Below, in pieces: positions 34,901 through 46,015 of a DNA stretch of 64,000 nucleotides. Source of the stretch: Macrocystis pyrifera (Eukaryota > Sar > Phaeophyceae > Laminariales > Laminariaceae). Under the pieces are notes generated by a model, which saw nothing but the letters and a program-made list of their open reading frames with translations, had not been told where the DNA came from and searched no databases. The DNA lies in the NCBI GenBank assembly GCA_031763025.1, contig JASSKH010000014.1:9786563-9850562 (forward strand). Direction: 5' to 3'. Position numbers and translations under genes: made by a program. Position 1 is the first letter of the stretch. Each line of letters starts with the position of its first letter.

Positions 34901-37900
34901 TTCCCTCAAGTTTTTTTTTTCCCCCCTTGGTTTTGCTTTTTTTTTTTTTTTTTTTCCACGCCCCGTAATTGTTGGAGCCATGTCTTGTGACCCATGGGCT
35001 ACCTGGTATGATTTTGGCGACGCTTACATGTGAAAACGATATGTGCAATTGTACAAAGTCAATGGCAGTTCTCGAGGGCTTATAACATGCCGTCGATCTT
35101 GAAGTCCTGATGTATGCGGCAGAAAGTGCCCACCTCTTATTTTCCCTTGGCAGCGCTGCGGAGTTTAGTCCAAGTTCTCCGCATCACCCCTTTGCCAAAT
35201 CTCTCCTTTAAAAGAAGTACCGTTTGCATATTAGTATCTAATCAAAACGCTCCGTTAATTTTTCGGTGTGAGAGTGGTACATTATACTACAAAAACACCC
35301 CCACACAATATTTCCAAGTAGTTTCACCTCAAACAGGTCGTGTGGTTTTTGTTTTACACTGCAAATAATACCTCACACTATTAGTAGTTCCAAGTATCAT
35401 AGTTTCCAAGGGTGTGTTCGGTACGGTACGGGTACGCTCGGTACCGGTATGGACATGGTACCGAACGTACCGAAATTCTCGGTAAGGGTATGGACATGGT
35501 ACCGAACGTACCGAAATTCTCGGTACCGGTATGGGCATCGTACCGAACATACCGAGCTTCTCGGTATCGGTACGGTGTATCATACCGATACCGCCGGTAA
35601 GGGTACGGACATCGTGCCGAACGTACCGAAGTTTTCGGTAGGGTATAGAACTCCAGACCGAACGTACCGAAATTCTCGGTACGATTTAGAACTCCATACC
35701 GAACGTACCGAAATTCTCGGTACGGTATAGACCTCCATACCGGTACCGTACCGCAGATACCAGCGGTATTTGTCAAACCGAGCGTCGCTCCACAGCAGTA
35801 CCATGGTATTGCCCATCAAGAATGTGTGTGCCGGCGCTGGCGATGATGAGCTTTGGTCGCCAGCGGCGGGGTCATCATTGTCGTTGTTGCTGGGGGGGGG
35901 TGTTGTGGTGCTCATGAGGGCCGCTGTACCGATGAGGCAGGGTACGCTGCTGTGCTGCTGTGCTGCTGCGTGCTATGTGTGTGGCGGTACTGTACCGGCA
36001 CCGGGTTGTCCCGAGCCTAACTTCCCGATTAGCCCGGGATCGGTACTCTCGGTAGGGTATAAGCTCGTAAAGCTAGTACGTTGTGTCATACCGATACCGC
36101 CGGTACGATATGGACATGGTACCGAACGTACCGAGGTTCTCGGTAAGGGTATGGACATGGTACCGAACGTACCGAAATTCTCGGTACCGGTATGGGCATC
36201 GTACCGAACATACCGAGCTTCTCGGTATCGGTACGGTGTATCATACCGATACCGCCGGTAAGGTTACGGACATCGTGCCGAACGTACCGAAATGTTCGGT
36301 AGGGTATAGAACTCCAGACCGAACGTACCGAAATTGTCGGTACGGTATAGAACTCCAGACCGAACGTACCGAATCCTCTCGGTACAGGTATACCGGCGGT
36401 ATTTTACCGCCGGTAGGCCTCGGTAGTACCGTACCGAACACACCCTTGATAGTTTCACCCGAAAAAAAAAAGGTGCAGTTCTGCGGAGGGGTCAAGGCTT
36501 TGATACTTATGCAACCCTGTTTTGTGTCCCTCCTTGCAGCCGCCCTACGAAGATGATGGCGAAGACGATAGGGAGTCTCTCAGCCCACGCGGCGTTAACT
36601 TAGAGCAGCACCATCAGCAGGGGGTACTCGAAGATGGAAGGGGAGAAGGAGGGGGGGGTGCAACTCCGTCCCACTCTAAACAGCCCGTGTTTTCCGACAT
36701 CAACGATGACGACATGTCTGCCTGGAGCGCCCCCGAGTTTTGCTCTAGCGGTGGAGGCGTTAGCAGCCCAGCGCGGCAGCCCCGCGGCCGTAACTACGGC
36801 TCTCTCAGGAAGCACCGCTTCGGGAAGGCCATAGGACGAAAGAAGGTGTTTGAAGGCGGCATTGGCCTTGGCGGTGGTGGTGGTGGAGATGGGGGTGGTG
36901 AGACTGCTGGCTTTGTCGCGAATGGTGGAGGCGGTGGCGTGGGAGGGGCTGCGAGCGAGGAGGAGGAGAAGGACGATGCGGGGGGGGCGGGAGAGGAGAG
37001 GGGCAGGAAGGACCGGGACCCCCTGAGCGGTAGTACTCGCAGGTGAGGAGTACTGGGTTGGGTTGGGTTAGTGTGGTGACGTGTGGTGGCGTGGGGTGGC
37101 GTTTTTATCTCTCTGCGTCCACGTGGGGATCTTCCGGAGATCTTTTGGAGCTTAGATCTAAGGCGAGGCGGGCGTTGCTGTGATATAACGGTCTTGTGTG
37201 TTTTGGTGTTCGTTTTCGCTCCGTCTATTACCTCTCGGTGTCACTCTTTCTCTATATCGCTGTTGCTCCTTGTCTCTGGCTGTCAATCTTGGCCTACTTT
37301 GTCGTTTCTCGGTACCTCTCGCGCTTCTCTCTCTGTCCGTCTCCGTCTCAGTCTCTCTGCGTGTTTCGCGGTCAAGCCCCCTCTCTCTGCCTGTCTTTCT
37401 CCCGTTCTCTGTCTACTTTCCTCCCGCTCTCTGCGTCTTTCCGCCGTCCTCTGCTAGTTGCAACGTATCGCGTGTCATTTTGCTCAGCATCCCACTTTTC
37501 GCTTTGAGGAATATTGCTATACTCTTGCTTTTTTGCATACCGGTATGATTGGCCCACGCTGACGCTGCTCGGTCATGCCATTATCACATACTTCCGCCGG
37601 TATCGCAAACATTTTACAGATAACGATCTACACCATGCATACTCTGCATTTGCCGTTATGCTACGTGGTGCAAGAGCTGTTGTCGTACAGATCCTACCCT
37701 GCTAAAATATGTGCAAGAGCTGTTGTCGTACAGATCCTACCCTGCTAAAATATGTGCAAGAGCTGTTGTCGTACAGATGCCACTCCGGCAAAACATGATA
37801 TATTACTGTAGTACCAGGTAGGCGTTAGAGATGGTATATAATTATTAATAGGAATATACCTGCCCCGAATTATCCAGATATATTCGTGCTCGAAACGGAG

Positions 37901-40900
37901 TAGGGGATCTCATCTGTTGGACGTTTCAAAAGTTTCGTAACTTGCGTTGTCCCGTCATGCCATCTTCGCATATTTCCGCTACGACAGTCAGTAGTGGTTC
38001 GTTCCTGTTATCCCATCGCCCGTCCTTGTACGTTTCCAGTGTTTCCCGGTCTTTTGGCATTATCCCATCCACATCTCCCATTACCGCATCGTCTCATATT
38101 TTTCCACTTTTCTCCTTCTACTCCTCCCTCGTGCCCTCTCACTTCAGGCGTTCGAAGCGAGTGCGCGGGTACCAGACTATCAGCAAGGCGGAGTACACCC
38201 CCGATGTATGTTCCGACAGCTTGGTTGAACCCTAAGGTGCGAGAGCCGTGGCTCGTCATCCCTCTTCTCTTTCGCATCTTGGCTTCAAATGGTGTCTCAC
38301 GAACGAGCTCCTCGAGTGCTTGGTCTTCAAGTGTTGTCTTCTGCCGAGTCTGTCTCAAGCCTTGTCTGCTGTTTACGAGTCGTCTGTGTTGACTTGTCGT
38401 CAAGTCTTGGCAGTGTCAGCTACGAGCCCGTCTTGCGATGAAATGCTTGGTCTTGCCGGCCGCATACAAACAGCGTGAGCGAGCAGCGGCAGTGCAAGTA
38501 GCGTCAGGCTGCGAACTCGTCGTGTTGTACGCACACGAACTCCTTGTGCAACGTCAAGATCTGGTCACTAAACTTATCATCACTACTCGTGTCATCCTAA
38601 ACAAAAGCAGTACTTCCCCCTCCCCCCTTAAGTTCCTATTAATAACAGGCTTGTATAGTTGTAGTTGACCCTTTCTTGGAGTCACCGTAATATTCCACTC
38701 TATTTCCAAGTATTTTTGACTGGTAAAAATGTTTTGGGATGCCTTACATGAATGTTTTTTGCAGCCGAGAACACGAGACGCGCAAGGTTACGACGATTTG
38801 TTGAAAGTAGTTCTCGAGTTTAACCCTGCCGACGTGTGTCTTAAGGTACTGCTGTAGTGGTTCCTCTCGTATAGTGCCGATAGTGCCGGTATGCCCCCGC
38901 CAACACCACCGGCCTAGGCACTAACTATAACGCCAACCGGCACTAATTACTCCGCGCACTACCATACTGGTCAATTAATCCCTTACTTGCCGAGCGATTC
39001 CACAGGCACTATAGCGCTATAGCGGGCAGTCGGCGCTATCTCGACCGGCGCTACTTCGCACACCACACTCCCACGCTGGTGAATCCCTTTTACTTGCCAA
39101 GCGATTCCACAGGGTCTGTAGCACACAATGGCGGGCACCCGGCACTATCCCAACCAAGCGATTCCACAGGCACTATATATAGCGCTGTAGCGGGCAGCCG
39201 GCACTATAGAGGGACCACCGCTATACGTACCAAGCCCCTTGCGTTGTACTTCGGATAGGACACGTACGCTTTTATGGTGCCGGTGTGCCTCACTCCGCGT
39301 GGACGATGCCGTCCGTGTTTGTCGCCTTTTTTTGACACCTTTGTCCTTTTGCAGTCCTGAGTAAGTTTAAAATGTGAAGCTTCATTCCTCACCTGTTGCA
39401 GGTCGTTTATCCCGGAGAGTGTTTTTTGGGTGCTGCTGTATGATGAGTCACGTACCGGTATATGTAGAGGTTTTGAATGTGATGTCGAGGGCTTTAGTAC
39501 CGCAGTCCCGATTTGGGGGACAAACCAGTCTAATTCCAAGTCATTTGTCCCCAAGTCGGGACTGCGGTTCTAAAACGGTTAAGGCCTGTCCTCGTACCTA
39601 TAGTCTGTCGCGCTCCTTTGTAGGGGTATGGTCTTGTCTTGTTCGAGCAGCGACGTTCGGACGACAGCAGTATCCCATGTTACGTAAAACCCATGCCAGG
39701 GTTCGAGGCTACCACCCTGCCCGAGATGTATGTAGTACCCGGATAGGCTCTGATCTGACTATTAATATCAAACGAGTATTATAGTCTATTAGTAGACCAA
39801 AGTATTGTTTTCATACCCTCGGGTATTGATCCGACACGGTGGGTTTAGGTATGGACTGTTACCGGGGGCCACCGTAAATAGGACCAAATATTGTTACTAA
39901 AAAAAAGTAAACACACAGTTTTTTGTGTGTACCGTAGGTCCTTATGTACTGTAGTAAATAGGACCAAATATTGTTACTAAAAAAAAGTGAACATATAGGT
40001 TTTTGTGTGTACCGTAGGTCCTATTTACTATGCCCCCCCGACACCCCACTTACTACAGCAGTACTACAGCAGTATTAAGACTAGCATATTTTTCGAGACC
40101 GAGGCAGGGGGTGGGCGTAAACTCAAACCAAGTACATATCTGGTACGTACCAGGTATACAGTAGTATAACAAAAAATCGAAAAAAAAGAAATCTCGAACA
40201 AAACTTTTGAAAAAAAAGTAGAAACCGAAAAAATTGAATTGAAGTAATAAAACAAAACTTTGAAAAAGATCGCAAAACCTTTTATTACGAAATTGGAACG
40301 TGGAAGTGTGGTGAGCTTGAGCTTTATTTTTACCAATCCGCCGGAGGATTAAAAAAAAAAAGGAAAAAAAAAATTGGAAGAAATTAAACATTTTTTTTTG
40401 CAAAAAAAAAAAAAAGCTTTTTCGTAAATTCGTCCAGATATTTCGCCCCCACCCCCCGCTGGTTTGCTTTTTAGATGACCTTTCTAGGAATGTTTCATTA
40501 TGACCTTTGTAGAGATGTGATGTCGTTTTGTCTCGCTGTTTTTTTTTTTTTTTTTCGTTCGCCACTGTGTGAACGAGTATTTTTTTACTGTAAGACAGCG
40601 AACTTAGTCCTCTGACCCCAAACTTGACCGAAGTGATGAGGGTGTTGACCTACAGCAACTACTATTATCAATACAGCTACAAATTTCTGTTTAGTATTTA
40701 CAGACGCTGTTAATAATGCTGCAAACACTACCCCACACTAGTGCAAGTCGTTTGTACCCTAAAAGGTTATATACGGGGATGGGCGAGTACTTTACTTCAT
40801 GATGTATCCCACGTTAAATCCAAGTAGTTTTACCGCCAAGATGTGGGTGCGGGTATGTACGGGGGCCGGGTTTTTTTTATAGATGAGGCAGGCATACATA

Positions 40901-41077
40901 GGGGAGGAGGGGGGTCGCTTGAGGTGGGCTTAGGTCTATCCTTGTTCTTGACAAGAGTCACACAATGCTTCATCAATATGAATACGCATATTTTGATGTT
41001 TTTAACTTGGCCCAGCTTCGACAAAACGATTGAAGTATACCAGCACTTGACTTCTTGATGAACTCTTTCCCTGCCCC

Positions 41078-41113
<36 letters not shown>

Positions 41114-42831
41114 AAACCCTCGGCCACCCCCAACCTCTACCTCCGCCTCAAACCCTCACCCCCACCCACCCTCACGCCCATCTCAAACCCTCATCCCCAC
41201 ACCCACCTCAAACCCCTCTCACTCCTCCAAATTTAAAGTCAGCCCCTCCCTTTCCCCTCCCCTCCCCTCGCCTCCGCTACACCACCGCCGTGACAACGTA
41301 ACAATCAGACCAATCGCTGGGAGCCAGTCGATGGTTACGCTGTTGACATGTCGGGCTTCGGAACAGAGGAAGACGATCCGCTGGGCCGATCGGACGGGAC
41401 GGGATCGTGCTCGGGACGAGGAGGCAGGATGTCCTTAGTCACGGAGGATGCGATTGGCGCGGTGGAGGAGCCGAGAGGCGAGCGGAGCGGCTCGTGGCCT
41501 AGACCTCGCGTGCCTCGGGAAGAAAGGTGGGGAGAGGGAGGGGGTGGGGTGGGGGGAGTTGGGGAAGGGATGGGAGGGGTTGGGGGGTAGGGGGGGGAAG
41601 GAAGTGGTGGGAATGGAAGGGGGAGGCAGAGGCGAGGAGGATGGATTCTGCGGTGGATGTTTGATGGGTCCGGAAAGCAGCGGAAGAAGGGAAGAAAAGG
41701 AAAGGAAAAGGAAGGAAGGAAACATGCAGGGCAGGGAGAAAACCACGTGTGTTTGCGGCGGTCATTTTCCCGTATGTTTTCGCCCAAGCGGCTGTTTGTG
41801 CATATTTTCCGCAGGTGACTGAACCACCACCACCCCCACTCTTCCCTTCGCCAATGTTGACCCCCCCCCCCCCCGCCGCCCCCCCCCCCCCCCCTCCAAA
41901 AGTTTCAATGGCAGCACAAAGCAAAGAACGTGCCAAAAAAGAGGTTGCCAGCCATAGCTGATAAAGCTGCAGAGGAGAGAGCAACTATTACGGGGGACCA
42001 TAGTTAACAAGACCTACGGTGCACACAAACACCCATATATTTCCATAATTTCACTAACAATATTTGGTCCTATTTACTATGGCCCCCCGTAGTAAAGGGC
42101 GAGCTGGAATTGATAGCGTAGCCGAGAAAACGTGGAAGGATATAGGAGGAAACCAAGAAGAGGTGCTTTCCATACAGAAGTTTGGGGCAAAGAAAAGATA
42201 GAAAGACGAGAAAGGCTTGGGAGATATACGGGGGGTCGAGATGAGAGATACCAGGCACCCGGCAGGCATGAAACGTACGCACTTCGCGAAAACGCTGAAA
42301 CTGCGATTTCGTGTAGGGGGCCCTGGACGTTTCGAAACGAAAAAAGAGGTATTCCGGCAGCCGAGAGGAGGAGGAGGAAGTAGACGCACAGATGTGCCCT
42401 TGTGGCAAAGCAATGGTGAGTATAACTCACATGCCGGGAGAGCGTAAAATATACGAGGAGGAACGGGATGTAAGGAGATGAGGAAAATGGACGGATGTGA
42501 TGTGGAGGAGTTGGGTACACCAGGTACTAGCGATTATACGATCGCTATCCTTGGAGATAGAATCGTGGCCACGGCAGGCGAAGAAGGAAGGGGATGGGAT
42601 TTCTATGTAATACACGGAAACTACGTATTGAGCGCCCAACTGTTGGAGGTCTCTGCTAGGAGTAGAAACGGTCACCGTGTCGAAAGGCATGCGTGGTCAA
42701 TGGTCAAACGACTAAGGCAAGCAACAAATGAGAACCCCCCCCACCCATGCGGCTACTGTCATGCATGATATCGCAACAACTTCCCCTCTCTTTGGTCGTA
42801 TAACCACGGCCATGCATGACATGAGTATACC

Positions 42832-42867
<36 letters not shown>

Positions 42868-45800
42868 ACTCCACCCTTCGGCAGTGTTGAAACCCTCCCC
42901 TACCCGCCTCCCTCGTCTTGCCCTATCTGTTACGTCAAATCGTTTTTTTTTTTTTTTTTTGATAGTAGTGGGGCGAGCATTGGCAGCGCGGGCACGCCCT
43001 CGTCGCAAGACAGGAGGCGGAGAAGAGGAGGCACCCCCGAGAACAGGGCGGCTGCGTTCCAGCTCACGCCACAGACGTTGCGCCACCTCGAGAGGAGTGA
43101 ACAGGCGCACGAGAAGGCCATGGCGTCGTTCTTGGGAGAGCAGGTACGGGTCCGGAGGAGGGTTTGGCTGGGTAGGGTAGGGTAGGGTAGGGAAGGGTAG
43201 ATATGATAGCGTCACGGAAGATAGAACGCACAAGAGACATATTTTAGCATCATGTGGCTTGCGTGGCATGGCGTGGAGTGGTTTATGCTACATTATTTCA
43301 CTGCGGTGTATGCCCGTTCCACTGTGAAAACGCTCAGGGGATGCCAACCAGCAGCCCCGGCAGAGGAGCCGGTCAATCGATCGGTCGATCAATCGAGGCG
43401 CGCTTCGACCCTGGCGCACCGTTTCATCCGCCCACCCATTTCAACCCCCCGCCCCCCCCCCCCCCCCCCTCCCCCCAAACCCTTTCCTTCCTTCATTTTC
43501 TAGCCCCCCTCCCTCCGCCTCGGCCTTCTCTGTGTAATGAGTTCTTACCTAACCCACCCTCACCCCTTCCTGCTTTTTGCATCCTTCCTCACCTCCTCGA
43601 ACCCAACCCGACCCAACCCAACCCAACCAGGGCTACGCCCGTGCCAAACGACAGGGGGCAGCCCGCCTCCGGCTCCTCCCCGGTGCGGCCTCCTCTGAAG
43701 GACGGAGCATATCCCCCGAAGCTCGCTCGGGTTCTTCGATGCCGGGTTCGTCGCGACGAGGCTCTGTTCGGGCGCGATCTCCGGAAGCGATTTCCCTCAG
43801 GAGGGCCAGCTTGAGCAGCGGTGGTGGGAGCGGAGGAAGCGAGACCTGCAAACGCTCGTTTTTGGCAGCGCTCGTTGGTGATAATGGCGGCGGCGGCGGC
43901 GGCGTTGGTGGTGAGTCGGCGGTTACAGGAGGAGATGGAAAGAACGCGCCACCGGTGGCTAGTGTCCGCGTTGGGGGTGCCACCCGGACGCCGCCCAGGA
44001 CTCGCCGATCGATCTCGACGGCGTCAAATGGGACGTCTAAGTCTCCTCGGAAGAGGCTGGGGGCGGCAGCCGCCGCCGCCGCCGCCGCTACCGCGCCGGC
44101 CCTACCCCCGGCCCCGGCCAGGGAAACGAGCGGCAGCGCCACAAGCACACCCTCTCGCGCTCGCCGACAGAGCGTTCCGCGGGCGACGGCGGCGACGGAA
44201 GCGGTGGCGGCGGCAGCAGCGGCAGCGGCTGCGGCAGTGGCAGCTTCGTCATCGTCGTCTTGCTCGAAAGGAGCGGCACCTCCTGCTTCTGGCCGGAGCC
44301 GCCACCACGGCTTTGGGGGGTGGGCAAGCACCACCCGGCAAGGGAAAGGCCGTGCGCGTTCCCCGGCGGCGGCAGCGGTGGGGGCGGAGGTGGAGACGGT
44401 CACGGAAGCAGATGCACAGGAGGCGGGGGGGGGGGCGGCGGGTGGAGCAGGTGAAAGGTCGAGCAACTCTCGAAGGCGCGGGGACAGACGTGGCGGGTCT
44501 TTCTCCGTGGCGCCGAAACGATCACCCCCTTCCCCCTCCCCTTCTCCTTCCCCTTCGCGGTCTCGCTCTCCCAAGCGCGTAGCGGTGGTAAGGCCCAAGA
44601 CCGCTGGCGCGACTCCTAGGTCCGGCGCGGCCAGCTTCGTGTCCGGTTTTTTTTTTTTCCTCTTCTCCTGGCCGACGGAAGGGTCCGAGTGTTGACGTTG
44701 GCACAAACGCGGCAGCGGCGGGGGGGACGCGAGGGGCGAGGTCGACGTTGTCGCCAGCGTCGTCTTCTGTTTCCGCCTCCCGCCGGGAATTAACCGGGAC
44801 AAGGGGAGCAAGAGGGGGGAGACGGGGAGGAGGAGACAGAGGTTCTCTATCTCCGGCTGCCATTGCGAGGTCTGCGGCGGGAAAAGGGCGGGACGGGGTT
44901 GCGGGGGGCCCGAAGGTTGCCGCTGCGAGGGCGGTCGGGCTGCAGCGACGCGGGAGCGGCAACAACGGCGGCAGCAGCAGCGCGGCGGCGGCGCCGAAGG
45001 CTGGCGCGGCCGGAAGCAGCGGCAGTGTCTGGAGCGAAGCGACTGAGGAGCGTTACCCGGGGGGAAAGCTGAGCGCCGGTTCAGGTGCCGACGGCCGACG
45101 AAACTTCTCCTCCTACTCCCCCCTGCCCGGGCGGGACGGTGGCGGTGGCGGCGGCGGCGGCGGCGCGGCAGCATCTGCTCAACCCGCTGCAGCGTCTGCC
45201 ATCCCAGAGTACGCCAGCAGCCCGGAGCACGTACCGAGATCTAGCTCTCTTCAGGCGGTCGACAACCGCAACAGCAACAGCAGTATTCGCGCTTGCAGCC
45301 CTCGTCGACGTCGGAGCGAAGTTGCTACGGGGTCCCCCGCTCTGACCTCCGCCGCCGCGACCGCTGCGCGGAGCAGGGCCCGGGGCCGAACCGGTACGAG
45401 GACAGGCTCGACCCCTCCGCAGTCCTCCCGAGTCCTGCGGTCCCCCCCGAGGCGCGCCTATGAAGGGAGTGTGCGGCGCCAAGCGTCCATTTCTTATCTC
45501 CCCCTGTCCCCGCGAACGTATCGCCTCCGTCGGACCTCCAGCGCGGGAAAGCTTCCCACGTCGACAGTGTCGAGGAGGAAAGCTTGGGGTGGGATTCCGA
45601 GCGAGTCGTTGGATAGCCCTGATGGGGGGGAGTGCGGCGATGGGGAGGCAGGAGGTGGGATGAGCACTGACGCTGGGGGGGAGGAGGCGGGGGGGGGTGG
45701 CGGGGGCGGGGACCGCTACTGCGGTAGCTACGGCGGCAGCGACTGCGGAAGTGCTGGCAGCGGAGTTGGAGCGGGAGAGGGTGGCACGGCGGCTCGAGAG

Positions 45801-45960
45801 GTTCCGATCCATGGCGGATTTTGCTGCTAGCACGGTGAGTTTGCTTTCCCGGAGGCAGCGTGTCGGTTTTGTTAACAATATCGTGATTGGAATGCGGGAG
45901 TGGGGGTGATAAATGACACTTTTGGAATGCGGGGGGGGGGCGGGGGGGGGGGGGACACTT

Positions 45961-46015
<55 letters not shown>

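Noticed and set aside
35381-36495. Repetitive minus frames with ENFGTFG-type peptides
   Set aside because: Translation of the 41-bp satellite. The unit length is not a multiple of three and the frames merely cycle.
43633-45174. 513-codon minus-strand frame
   Set aside because: Shadow of gene A exons 13-14. GC-rich Ala/Gly/Arg codons leave the opposite strand open. The plus frames have splice-phase support.
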